IMG/VR virus record: IMGVR_UViG_3300030328_002400
Span: 1 to 64,000 of that record
DNA from: a virus
Strand: one strand, 5' to 3'
DNA: 64,000 nucleotides
This document shows, one piece after another, positions 42,272 through 52,900 of this stretch (position 1 is the first letter of the stretch; the number at the start of each line of letters is the position of its first letter). The notes under the pieces were generated by a model, which saw nothing but the letters and a program-made list of their open reading frames with translations, ran no database searches and had not been told where the DNA came from. The translations under genes were made by a program, and so were the position numbers.

Positions 42272-42940
42272 ATGGCAATATTAATACAGGCTAATAGTAT
42301 AGGAAGTGATGCAGGACCTTTTGACTTGTTTTCTCAGGTCAATGGTTTTACTGAAGCATTTGAAACGAATATAACAGCAGTACAATTGTTGGTAGGATTT
42401 GTATCATATAATGCTCCGGTGGGTACCTCTATTGTTAGAATAGTCTCCACTAATCCAGACTGTGCAGGAACATATGAAGATATTGATATATCAACTAAAC
42501 CTAATTGTCCAGCACAAACAATAGTAATTAGTATATGTAATAACTCTGCCACTATACAAGACAACTTTGATATAGTATTAAATGGAGTGACTATAGGATC
42601 AGTAGATCTAAGTGCAGCATCTCAAGATGGATCAGTAATGGTGGCTAGTAATGTTCCTCAAATTATAACCCAACCTAACTTTGCATGTCCCCTAGGTAAT
42701 ATGACTTTATCCTTTTTTGATCCCTCTCTTATTAGTTATAGAAATACCATAGAGATGGTAAATACTCAGAACAATGGAAACGGTAATATAGGAGTACTTG
42801 ATATAAGTAACTACAATGTAGTAGGAAATCAATTAGAAACTCCTTGTGAAGTAGCAGAATTTACTTTTAGCGGAGCTTCAGGAGATGATTTTGAATTTAC
42901 ATGGTATCATCAATACTGTTGTGATGATGGACCGTTTTAA
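42272..42940 (+). CDS. GPFDLF-domain adhesin with C-terminal beta domain, 222 aa
   Basis: A 222-residue protein. Residues 1-73 are the GPFDLF domain (DAGPFDLFSQVNGFTEAF). Residues 80-222 form a beta-sandwich-like domain (AQTIVISICNNSATIQDNFDIV, VLNGVTIGS) ending with Cys-rich aromatic sequence (FEFTWYHQYCCDDGPF). No Thr linker joins the two parts, unlike the neighbours. Last gene before the terminator at 42988-43022. Confidence 0.72.
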   Translation: MAILIQANSIGSDAGPFDLFSQVNGFTEAFETNITAVQLLVGFVSYNAPVGTSIVRIVSTNPDCAGTYEDIDISTKPNCPAQTIVISICNNSATIQDNFDIVLNGVTIGSVDLSAASQDGSVMVASNVPQIITQPNFACPLGNMTLSFFDPSLISYRNTIEMVNTQNNGNGNIGVLDISNYNVVGNQLETPCEVAEFTFSGASGDDFEFTWYHQYCCDDGPF

Positions 42941-42957
42941 TTCTTAGAAAATATAAA

Positions 42958-42987
42958 AAGTTCTCTTTTGTTGGTTTTAGAGAACTT
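42958..42987 (+). promoter_or_regulatory. Pre-terminator hairpin
   Basis: AAGTTCTC (42958-42965) pairs perfectly with GAGAACTT (42980-42987) immediately before the terminator stem. Tandem hairpins reinforce transcript end protection. Confidence 0.6.
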
Positions 42988-43022
42988 CTCCTAGGGGCTA
43001 TAATGCCCTTGGGAGTTTTTAT
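42988..43022 (+). terminator. Rho-independent terminator
   Basis: CTCC plus AGGGGC pairs with GCCCT plus GGGAG around a TATAAT loop, followed by TTTTTATTTAT. It ends the adhesin transcript and is followed 70 bases later by a new promoter. Confidence 0.85.
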
Positions 43023-43092
43023 TTATAACCAAACTAATTATAAAGAATAACCCTGATGGTTAATTTTTTTATGTAAAATGAAATAATTTATC

Positions 43093-43100
43093 TATCTTTG
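43093..43100 (+). promoter_or_regulatory. Promoter -7 box, Bacteroides type
   Basis: TATCTTTG matches TAnnTTTG exactly and lies 28 bases before the metallophosphoesterase start, right after a terminator. No clear -33 TTTG; a T-rich tract is near 43064-43072. Probably starts the tail/cargo transcript. Confidence 0.55.
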
Positions 43101-43128
43101 AGATATTTTCTAATTAAATACGATATAT

Positions 43129-44373
43129 ATGTCTGAGAATCAGAGTCTTCTTGATCAGCTGAAAGAGCTGTTGAGAAGAAAAAGAAGTAAACAGTGGTAT
43201 GCTGATAAATTAAATATCACAGTTGAAGAAGTAAATGAATTAATAAAAGAACTAAAGGGTAAGAAATATGAGGAAGGAGATAAGTTCTTAGATAGTGCAA
43301 CCAACAGTAAACAATTTGAAGAAGCAGTAAGAAAGGTTAGCAATGAACAAGGGACAATAGAAAGCACAATAACTCTAGACTTTGAACCAAAAAGTGATAT
43401 AGAGTTAGCTAAATTACACAAGATAGACCTAGAAAGGTATGTTATTACAAACTATTGGTCTAAAGTTCTTCCCAGTGGGAAGTTCACATCTTCAGTCTTT
43501 TCTAGAAGAAAAGGTGCGAAAGATTATACAGCTGAAGATTTCAGCAAGTTCTTAAAGAACTATAAATCAAACTACATTCCAATCCCTTCCCCTAAACGCA
43601 ATGAGTCTAAACTAAAAGCAGATATAGAGTTATCTATTTCTGATTACCATTTAGCTAAGAGACATGTGGATGGGGATAATGATCCGGAGGTTAGAGTTAT
43701 GAGATTCTTTGATGTTGCAGAGAACCTCACAGAGAAGGTTAGATCAGTTTATGATATAAATAAAGTGGTGTTTCCTATATCTAATGATTTCTTTCATACA
43801 GATAATTATCAGAAGTCTACTACTAATGGCACTCCTCAAGATATAATGATGGATTATGCTACAGAGTATGAACAAGGATTTAATGTTCTTGTAGATACTA
43901 TAAAGATGTTAAAGGCTAATAGTGAACATGTAGAAGTAATACTTGTACAAGGTAATCACGATCGAACTAAATCTTATTATTTGGCTCATGCTTTGGATAT
44001 ATATTTTAAAGCTGATGACAATATAACTTTTGTAAGAGAAGAAGGTCTTATAAAGGCTACGGTAGTTGGTAATACATTTATTGGTTTTCATCATGGAAAC
44101 TGTAAACTTGATGCTCTCCCTCTGTTATTTGCAACACATCCAACATATAGTAAATGGTTTGGAGATGCTACATATAGAGAAGTACATACAGGTGATAAAC
44201 ATCACTACATGGCTAAAGAGATAAAGGGAGTGAGAATACAACAAATGCCTAGTTTATCTGGAGCAGATAGATGGCATAAAGATAATAACTTCGTGCATAG
44301 TGTACGAGCTGCTTTAGCCTTAGTGTATGATAATAAGGTAGGAAAGGTAGCTGAATTTGAAGAAAGAATATAA
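43129..44373 (+). CDS. Calcineurin-like metallophosphoesterase
   Basis: A 414-residue protein. Residues 1-50 look like a helix-turn-helix (QWYADKLNITVEEVNELI), followed by a linker. The C-terminal half is a metallophosphoesterase: SDYH with D172/H174, SND with D220, GNHD at 275-278, HHGN at 321-324 and TGDKHH at 354-359. The order D-x-H, D, GNHD, H, GxxH fits the Mre11/SbcD-calcineurin superfamily with two metals. It is the first gene of the second structural transcript. Metallophosphoesterases occur in the same place in other crAss-like phages; the substrate is not known. Confidence 0.85.
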   Translation: MSENQSLLDQLKELLRRKRSKQWYADKLNITVEEVNELIKELKGKKYEEGDKFLDSATNSKQFEEAVRKVSNEQGTIESTITLDFEPKSDIELAKLHKIDLERYVITNYWSKVLPSGKFTSSVFSRRKGAKDYTAEDFSKFLKNYKSNYIPIPSPKRNESKLKADIELSISDYHLAKRHVDGDNDPEVRVMRFFDVAENLTEKVRSVYDINKVVFPISNDFFHTDNYQKSTTNGTPQDIMMDYATEYEQGFNVLVDTIKMLKANSEHVEVILVQGNHDRTKSYYLAHALDIYFKADDNITFVREEGLIKATVVGNTFIGFHHGNCKLDALPLLFATHPTYSKWFGDATYREVHTGDKHHYMAKEIKGVRIQQMPSLSGADRWHKDNNFVHSVRAALALVYDNKVGKVAEFEERI

Positions 44374-44375
44374 TT

Positions 44376-44516
44376 ATGGCAACAAAATATGGAAAACCTA
44401 CACCAGGTAAAAATGTAAAAGCTCCTAAGGTTCGTCCTTATAATATGAAAAAGAATTATATGAGAGAGGCTGACCAAGAGGGAGGAATAAAAGGATTCGG
44501 TAATTATAAAAAATAA
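44376..44516 (+). CDS. Small basic virion-region protein, 46 aa
   Basis: A 46-residue frame that starts two bases after the phosphoesterase stop and ends one base before the next start. It is Lys/Gly/Pro/Tyr-rich (KYGKPTPGKNVKAPKVRP) with a Gly-rich end (GGIKGFGNYKK), probably disordered. The tight tiling supports it as real. Function unknown. Confidence 0.6.
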   Translation: MATKYGKPTPGKNVKAPKVRPYNMKKNYMREADQEGGIKGFGNYKK

Positions 44517-44517
44517 T

Positions 44518-44721
44518 ATGGCACCAAAATTAAAACCAAGCACAAAAGAATACTTAAGAGATTCAAGAGGTAGGATGTTACAGAAGTGGGAATGGAAACA
44601 TTACACAGTTGCAAGTACTTCTACTGCTGAACTCGAAAAACTATTAGTTAGTCCTTCTATGACAAGAAAAAAGAATGTTATTCAGAGGGAGCTTGTAAAA
44701 CGAAAATTATGGCAACATTAA
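44518..44721 (+). CDS. Small conserved protein, 67 aa
   Basis: A 67-residue basic protein (STKEYLRDSRGRMLQKWEWKHY, then a helix with ELEKLLVSPS and a Lys/Arg-rich end). It overlaps the next gene by 13 bases. Its place between the phosphoesterase and the ring proteins suggests a tail-assembly accessory. The family is not known to me. Confidence 0.7.
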   Translation: MAPKLKPSTKEYLRDSRGRMLQKWEWKHYTVASTSTAELEKLLVSPSMTRKKNVIQRELVKRKLWQH

Positions 44722-45437
44722 GAAAATTAGTTTCAGACGTTCGTGGAACGCATAAGATTTTATCAACAGATGCTCTTATTACAGACCGAGTTATTGCGTC
44801 TGAAATAAAGAATGCATCTCAATTGTTGATAAAGAGAGAAACTAATTTGAGAAAACTCTGGGCTAGTGATACATTATACACTACTATTCCATGTTTAGAG
44901 ATGAAGGAAGTTCCTATCTCAGAGTGTTGTGAGTATGCAGATGAATGTAATGTGTCTAGAACTGTACATAAGTTACCGAGAATATCAGAAGGTAACTATC
45001 AGTATGTAATACAAGGTGTATATTCTATAGATGCTATGGGAGGAAGAGGCAGTAAACTAAAAGAAATAACAATAAATAGGTATTTAAACTTACTTAAATT
45101 ACCTATAGTAAAGAATGATTATTACTTCTGGATATCTAATGGATATCTATATGTAAATAATCCTTTATTAAAAGCAATTAGAATGGCTGCATTCTTTGAA
45201 GAGGATGTACCAAGTGAAATACTATATTCTGATTGTGCATGTGGAGGTGTAGAGGTGACGGATGAAGAGTATTGCATGAATCCTTTAGATAAGGAATATG
45301 CTCTTCCTGGTTACTTAGAGTCTTCAGCTTTAGGACTAGTATCTCAGAAACTTCTAGCTACATATTTCCAAATTAAAACCGATATGAGTAATGAAGGCAT
45401 AGATGGACAAGCTCCCAATGCCCAACCAACTCAGTAA
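44709..45437 (+). CDS. Ring/head-tail connector protein
   Basis: A 242-residue protein with an N-terminal helical domain (LVSDVRGTHKILSTDALITDRV) and a beta-rich Cys-containing middle (SECCEYADECN, then SDCACGGVEV). Its size, the DALITDRVIASEIKNASQLLIKR helix and its location ahead of the muzzle gene fit the ring proteins that join the portal to the tail in crAss-like virions. Naming follows position; no structure-based check was possible. Confidence 0.68.
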   Translation: MATLRKLVSDVRGTHKILSTDALITDRVIASEIKNASQLLIKRETNLRKLWASDTLYTTIPCLEMKEVPISECCEYADECNVSRTVHKLPRISEGNYQYVIQGVYSIDAMGGRGSKLKEITINRYLNLLKLPIVKNDYYFWISNGYLYVNNPLLKAIRMAAFFEEDVPSEILYSDCACGGVEVTDEEYCMNPLDKEYALPGYLESSALGLVSQKLLATYFQIKTDMSNEGIDGQAPNAQPTQ

Positions 45438-45448
45438 AAAAACTATAT

Positions 45449-45928
45449 ATGTCAAGAGTAGCAGTTGACTGGAGAAGTGCAAGTAAAAAGAATTACGAGG
45501 ACTTCTGTAAGAAGCATCCCTTAATATCTCTAACTTTCGATGAGTGGAGAAATATTCTTTATGGTTTTAATGAATCATTCAAACACTACATCTTAGAGAC
45601 AGGAGAAAAAGAAAAACTTCCAACTGGATTTGGAGAGTTTTCAATTAATAAAAAGAAGAGAAGAAGAACTAAAGGTATTGATGGAAAGGAATTTATAAAC
45701 CTTCCCATCGATTGGAAAAAAACAAGAGAGAAAGGTAAAGTAGTTTACAACTTTAACTATCATACGGAAGGATACTTTTTTGGATGGATGTGGTTTAAGT
45801 CAACTGCTAGATTTAGAAACTCAGATCTATGGTACTTTAAACCTTCTAGAAGAACTTCAAGAGATCTTTCTCACTATATAAAAACAGATCCTAAATACCA
45901 ACATACCTATCATGAATGGAAAAAATAA
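45449..45928 (+). CDS. Conserved tail-region protein, 159 aa
   Basis: A 159-residue basic, aromatic protein (FCKKHPLISLTFDEWRNI, FGEFSINKKKRRRTKG, YFFGWMWFKSTARFRN). It lies between the two connector-type proteins. Aromatic and Lys/Arg-rich content would suit a tail component that contacts DNA or other rings. A tail-assembly factor is equally possible. No motif recognised. Confidence 0.65.
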   Translation: MSRVAVDWRSASKKNYEDFCKKHPLISLTFDEWRNILYGFNESFKHYILETGEKEKLPTGFGEFSINKKKRRRTKGIDGKEFINLPIDWKKTREKGKVVYNFNYHTEGYFFGWMWFKSTARFRNSDLWYFKPSRRTSRDLSHYIKTDPKYQHTYHEWKK

Positions 45929-45931
45929 GTT

Positions 45932-46948
45932 ATGTCATACTATTATAAATACGATTTTGTATCCCCAGAGCCTCTATATGCTACAGTAAAAGAAGAACTT
46001 AAAAGTTATTTTGATACTGGTGCTGTAGATGATTTATTATTTCCCACCTATCTAGACAAGTGTCTAAGAAAGATGGGTAGAACAACTTATAAAATTACTA
46101 CAGAAGTTTTATTTATAGAAGACTTTCAAGCAAGATTACCAGACAATTTTCATGCAGTGAGAGAAGCGTGGATGTGTGCTGTAGTTCCTGGGAATCCTTA
46201 CCCTGCAGCGTCTTCTTTCTATACACAAGCTGCAAATGCTACTACTATTCAAGTAGCTCCTTTAACTATCGGTGGTACACCATGTAACAATCCTGAATGT
46301 CAACATCCAAATTGTGATGGTACATGTATGCCTGAGGTAGTACAAGCTGTATACAAAACAAACAGTGAAATACCTAGAGCATACAGAAGAACTTATTTAT
46401 TAAAACCAGGTAACATATCAGCTAGAAAGAGCTGTAACGTAGACTACACTAGTTCGTGGGACCAATACAACCAATTAACTTTATCAGGACGTGAATTCAC
46501 TCCAGGATCTTCTTCTTACGATTCTTTTGATGTAAGAGATAATAAGTTTGTTACGAACTTTAGAAGGGGAGTTGTTCATTTAGTGTTCTACTCTACAGAT
46601 TATGATAAGATAGGTAATCAATTAATACCTGATAACTATCGTGTAAGGGAATACATAGAATCATTTATTAAATTCAAAGTATTTGAAACTCTAACTAATC
46701 AAACCAATGATGAAACATTTAATCAATTACAGACAAAATTAGCATATCATAAATCCATGATGGATGAAGCATGGGTTATGGCAGAAATAGAATTAAAGAA
46801 AGAGACAGTTTATCAAAAACAAAGAAGAGTTGTCACTGATCTTAATCGCAATAATATGTATGAATTACCTGATGCAAAGTCTCAAGTATCAGGAAGATAC
46901 TCAAATAGATATGGGTATGGATTATGGAGACGTAATGGTTGGAGTTAA
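45932..46948 (+). CDS. Ring/tail-connector protein, 338 aa
   Basis: A 338-residue protein. The N-terminus (YYKYDFVSPEPLYATVKEEL) is followed by a helical region typical of adaptor proteins (DKCLRKMGRTTYKITTEVLF). Residues 120-140 hold a Cys/His cluster (CNNPECQHPNCDGTC). The C-terminal half has an amphipathic helical region and ends in aromatic, basic sequence. It precedes the muzzle gene by nine bases, the order of ring proteins and muzzle in crAss-like phages. Assignment by position. Confidence 0.65.
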   Translation: MSYYYKYDFVSPEPLYATVKEELKSYFDTGAVDDLLFPTYLDKCLRKMGRTTYKITTEVLFIEDFQARLPDNFHAVREAWMCAVVPGNPYPAASSFYTQAANATTIQVAPLTIGGTPCNNPECQHPNCDGTCMPEVVQAVYKTNSEIPRAYRRTYLLKPGNISARKSCNVDYTSSWDQYNQLTLSGREFTPGSSSYDSFDVRDNKFVTNFRRGVVHLVFYSTDYDKIGNQLIPDNYRVREYIESFIKFKVFETLTNQTNDETFNQLQTKLAYHKSMMDEAWVMAEIELKKETVYQKQRRVVTDLNRNNMYELPDAKSQVSGRYSNRYGYGLWRRNGWS

Positions 46949-46957
46949 AAATAATAT

Positions 46958-49900
46958 ATGGCTACCAGAAAAGAAATAGAGGACGCAAAATCTCAGAAAG
47001 CTGCTGCTGCTAAAAAAGATGATAAAGCTCAGAAAGGGCAAGTCAGACTTGAATTCAATCAAGCTCAGACTGGTCTTAATATGGATAGCACTATCAATCA
47101 GGTAAAGACAGGTAGTCTTACTTATGCATTAAATGCTACTGTAGAGAATTTTGATTCTAGTTCTGTAAACTATCAAAACGAACCTGGTAATGAACCATGT
47201 CTCTCCTTTCCTAGTGGGTATGAACTTATAGGAAAACATACTATTCCTGAGAAAAAGAAAAACATATTCTTTCTAACTAATCCTTCTACTGGTGATAGTG
47301 AGATTGGCTTCATGTTTAACAATGATTGTCAATATCAAACACTAGTAAATGCTCCATGTCTAAGATTTACTATTGACAACCCTATTCATAAAGTGGTGCA
47401 TAGGATAACCAACTGTACTACAGAGATATACTGGACTGATGGAATAAATCCAAGAAGATATCTGGACATAGATAATATTCCTTACATTCTTGATCCTAAT
47501 TCCGATCCTGGATGTGATCCTGTATATACTGATAAGTTAGACTGTAATCAACTTAAGATACAGCCTAATTTTGACATTCCATTTGTAGAAATAAATAGCG
47601 TAACAAATGTAGGAAATCTAGTTGCTGGAACCTATCAGTTTGCTGTTCAGTATGCTGATGCAGCTGGTAGTGATTTAACCTCTTACTACTCGGTCACTAA
47701 CCCTACACCTATTGCTGATCCTTTAATAACCACTGTAAACTTCAATTACCCAGTGGGTAAATCTATAGAAGTAAGAGTATCTAATTTAGATCTAACAGGA
47801 CAATACAACTATTTTAACCTAGCTGTAATAAAAACTATAAATGATATTACATCAGTAGAACTAGTAGGAACTTATAATATTACTGAAGCGGATGAAATAA
47901 TTACATACACAGGAGCAGATCAAAGTCCTATTCAGTTATCTATTGCTGATATCTTTGAAAAATATCCATACTATGATGTAGCACAAGATTTAACATCAGC
48001 TCAAGACACTCTGATTTGGAGTAACTTAACTTCGATAGATAGAATAAACTATCAACAGATAGCTAATAATATTACTCTACAATGGGAGACTCATAGGATT
48101 CCTCCGGGAGAGGATTATTCTAATGAATTAAATGCAACCAACTATCGTGGATACATGCGTGATGAAGTGTATGCATTTGAAATAGTATTTCTTTTAAAAA
48201 ACGGAAAACAGACAGATTCATTTCATATACCTGGTCCTGCTAATCTTAATCCTCAACCAGATGTTCCTAATACTAACAACGATTTTATTGGAGAACCGGA
48301 GTACTATGTAGGAAATATAGGATATAGTCCTTACTGGAAGATATATAATAATGCTACAGTGGTTAGTGAATCTACACAAGATACACAAGATCCAAACTAT
48401 AAAGGACCATGGTACTATGGAAATTTTGCGTATTGGGAATCCACAGAGAAATATCCTTGTAATACAGATATATGGGGAGATCTTGCAGACACACCTATCA
48501 GACACCATAAGTTTCCAGATGTTAATGTAAGTCCTATTGTAGAGAATCCTACTATTACCTATGATGGAAATAACATAGTTCCTATTATGCAGGATTCTGA
48601 TGCTATATTCCCTATAGGAGTAAAGATTAATAATGATCAGATAACACAATTAATTACAGATTCTAATCTTACTCAAAACCAAAAAGATGATATAGTAGCT
48701 TTTAAGATAGTAAGAGGAGATCGTGGCACTAACAAATCAGTAATAGCAAAAGGTATACTTAGAAACATGAATAAGTATACTAGAGACGATCAAGACTATT
48801 TCTATCCTAACTATCCATACAACCAAGTTTCTGGAGAAGACGCATTCTTACAAGAAAATAACAATGCATGGAATGTAGACTCTAAATCTTACCTAGTGTA
48901 TTTTCCTGATAAGCGATATGGCTTAACAGGAAATTATATATTTCCTATTCCTATAGCAATAGATGTAGAGGAAGATGAAGGTGTGTATCAATATACAAGC
49001 ATAGTTAACGGAAGACCCACCCAAGCTAAAATCAAACAAAATTGTATTATAGAAGTATGTTCTTTAACAAGACCTATTTCTCTTCAAGGAAGAATGACAA
49101 TAGGACCAGGAGACTTTGATGTTTGGGCATGTGGACATGATTCAAATGGCATTCCTAGAAGTGGTTATCGAGTAGCTTGGGAAAATCCATTTAACGATAT
49201 AAATTTTGATGGCACCATTCCTCAAAGTCTATTTATAAAAGCTCCTGAAGGAATCGGAGCAGGGTTTAGAAGATGTACAATTATTACTCCTATTGATCCA
49301 GAGTTTGAGACTTATACACACGTCTATAGTGGATATGATCCAGGTGATGGTGATGGTGGTGATGCTGGTGGTGAAAGGTATGATCCTTCTCAATCAGGTA
49401 ATGGACATATGTATGACCCAGACATTGATGGGACAGGGATTAATCCACAACCTAAAGTAGAATTGAAAAACATAATGGGAGTGGATTGTGATCTTACTTC
49501 AGTATCATTTGTAAATGCAGGACTTGCAGGTACAGGAAGATATAGACCTGAAAGTTTTGATCCAAATAGCAATTGTCCTGAACCAGTAGAAGGTTTGAAT
49601 TCATATGGTTGTGATACATGTATAAAAACAGAGAATCCAGACAATCTAATTCCTTGGCCTCAGGCTGCATTTGGACAACCTACAAATCCACTTCCTCAGT
49701 TTGCTGTAAATGATAGTGTTTCTCCACAACTTGCATTTCCTATGCCTACAGATGAAACAGAGAACGCTGGTGGTGTGTGGGAACTAAATAACACATTGAC
49801 ACCTGCAGAAACTCATAGAGGGGGATATGATGGTTTTAATTCAAGATACAGCAGGAGATCTTGTTTAAAGTGTGACAGAGATATACCTATTAAACCATTA

Positions 49901-52900
49901 GATGGGGCAGATTATGAAGAAGCAAAAGATGTTTTAGATAAACAAATATTCAATTCACCAGACACATCTTTTGGACAACCATTCTTAGGAAGCGTACTTA
50001 AGTTAGAAAGTGTAATGTTTGGAGGAGGTAAAGCTCACTTTGTAGAAGTAAAAGATAATGCTAAATATAAACTACTATCTAAAGAAGCACAAATAGATGC
50101 TTTAAATAGTGCAGAGAATATAGCAGCAATGGGAGCTGGTAGTGGTTTCGATGCTGGTATAATGTTTACAGTATATCAATCATATCTTACTATATATATA
50201 AATGGTATTACAAGAAAGAACTATGGAATGCAGTTTAATTCTAGAGCTAACTATGATTATCATCTACCTGTTCCTAATAACTCACGTGGAGGAATAAAGC
50301 AAAGAGAAATAGACTTAGCAAGATACTTGATACCAGGAGTGCAGTCTTTCAATAATGGACAACCTCCAATAAATAACTGGAATAGAGAGTCGTCAGTATT
50401 CATCGATACTAAAACTAGTGATGATATTTTGGCACTTCCTCTACCACAAAATACTCCTGAACTTAGACCAAACTTAAATGAACCTTCTACCTTAGTTGAG
50501 TATTCAAGATTTAATATAGGGGAATCAGGAGCATGTGATAAACCAGGATTGGAGCAAGATATTCAAGTGGTTTCCTACTATGCTTCTATGAAAAATATTA
50601 TCCCTAATCAATGGGGTCAGATTAATTCATTCCAAAGAATAGACACAGGTTATCAGAAACTTGTTACAGCCACTGGAACAGATACAGTATTTGGTGGAGA
50701 TGTATTCATATCTAGATTTGCATTTAAAACTAAACTACCATTCTTTATAGATAACAGAGTTAATGGACCAGATGACTCAGATATATTCTTTGATGAAATA
50801 GGAAATGTTGCATATCCTAAATTCTGGCATTCATCTAGATCTATATTGTCTAACTATAGAGTAACTGAAGGTGATGATCAAAACATGTACAACCTTATAT
50901 CTGTTAAGGCACGCAATTTTGATTGTCCAACAGACCCTTCTTTATATCCACAAGGAGGAGGTCAAACTGAGAATCCTATAGCAGGAACTTATAGAACATT
51001 CTATGATGGGTATATGTATTTGTTTGCGTATGGTATTCCTAATTTCTATTGTGAGACAGTATATAATACAGATCTAAGACAAGCCTTTAATACCAATGAA
51101 GGAGACTTCTGGCCTCATGTAAGTGGTGGTATTCCTGATGATTGGTTACAGGAAACAAATGTACCTATTGCTCAAGATAATACATACTACTATAATGTTA
51201 CATTCTCAAAACAAAATAAAGAAAATGTATTTACTCAACTACCTCCAGACTGGATAGAAGATTTATGTTTTACATACTTCCCATTCAGAGCAATCTATTC
51301 AGATACACAGGGAGATAGTGCAGATAACAGAGTAAACAACTGGCTTGTATATAGAGCTCTTTCTTTCCATGACTTCCCACAGAACTATGGTAATCTTACA
51401 TCCTTAGATGGTATGATGGATAGAGCTGTGTTAGCACGTTTTGAAAACAAAGCTTTACTATATAACAAGCTATTAACAATTGATACTAGTAACCCACAAG
51501 CAGCCTACATTGGTAATCCTAGATTATTTGATGGAGCTCCTCCTGTAGATTTTGCAGAAACAGACCTAGGTTATGTAGGGTCTCAACACAAGTTCCTACT
51601 CAAATTACCTTACGGATCAGTTACTGCAGATGCTAAAAGAGGTCAGATATTCTTAATGGCTGGCAGCGAAGTTGTAGATATAACTAAGTTTGGTTCTGGT
51701 GTAAATAGATTTATAACAAATCATTTACCATTTGAGATTCTAGAATACTTCCCAGATGTATATATAGATAATCACTTTAAGGGTATAGGATTACATGGTG
51801 TATATGATAGTAAGTTTGATAGAATTATTGTTACAAAATTAGATTACATTCCACTTAGTGATAAGGTTAAATATAACTCTGAAAGTAAGAAGTTCTTTGT
51901 AGAAACAGTAATAGACGAAGAACTCATAGTACAAGAAGTATTTTTATTTGACAAAGAATATTTCTGTAGTAAATCTTGGACTATGTCGTTTGACTTTAGT
52001 ACAAAAACGTGGATATCTTTTCACTCCTATCTACCTAATTTTTACATAGGAGAAAACAACTTCTACTATTCAGGTATAAATACTTGCTGTACAGAGTTTA
52101 CTGCTATACTAGACACTCCAGATAGAAGTAGAATTGGAGAGGAAGATCCCCTATTAGATGTAATTGCAGGAGAACTTCAACCCCCTGTTCTTATTACAAC
52201 AAGTACAACTACTACTTCTAATCCTTTATTTACAACTACTACAACTACTGCATATGTTCCTGACTGTACAGTTAATATAGTGATATCTGAAGAACTAGAA
52301 TGTGAAATTGATGGAGTGGGATATATTACTGTTCCTAGTCCTACAACTACAACTATATGTGCTAGACCTAGTGGTTTATTAACTGATTCATTTACTGAAG
52401 GATATCAAACTAAAACAGCAGCAGGTCCAGTGGTAGGTACAAATAGTGCACAAGAAGCTTGTGCAATTGGATCTCTGTTAAAAAATGTCTCACCTGGCTC
52501 ACAAGAGATAGTGGGGATAAGCTTCGTATATCAAGCTACTCCAGTTATATCTCAAGATGGTTTAATAGGAAGCTCGGTATATTTTGGAGACAGTTCAGAC
52601 TGTACACGTGTTGCTGATGGATGGTATACTAGAGAAGCTGATGATTACACTAGAGCTATATATGTTGAAGATGGTGTAATAAGAGATGATATAGATTGTG
52701 ACTGTAATACACTTACAACTACTACTACTACGTACACTGGAGGAATAAACGAGTGTTGTGGATTCATTATTAACAATGATAATGCAGAGGCATATATATG
52801 GAATAACGCAAGTGTTATTAACTTTGGTAACTTAATAAACATTCCAGGTTATACAGGTGGTAAGTTAGCTTTAGGTCCAAATACATTATATGTATGGGAT

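Noticed and set aside
36010-42940. Diversity-generating retroelement variable region in the adhesin cluster
   Set aside because: No reverse transcriptase and no template/variable repeat pair with A-specific mismatches was seen in the window; the repeats present are Thr-codon tracts and diverged domains.
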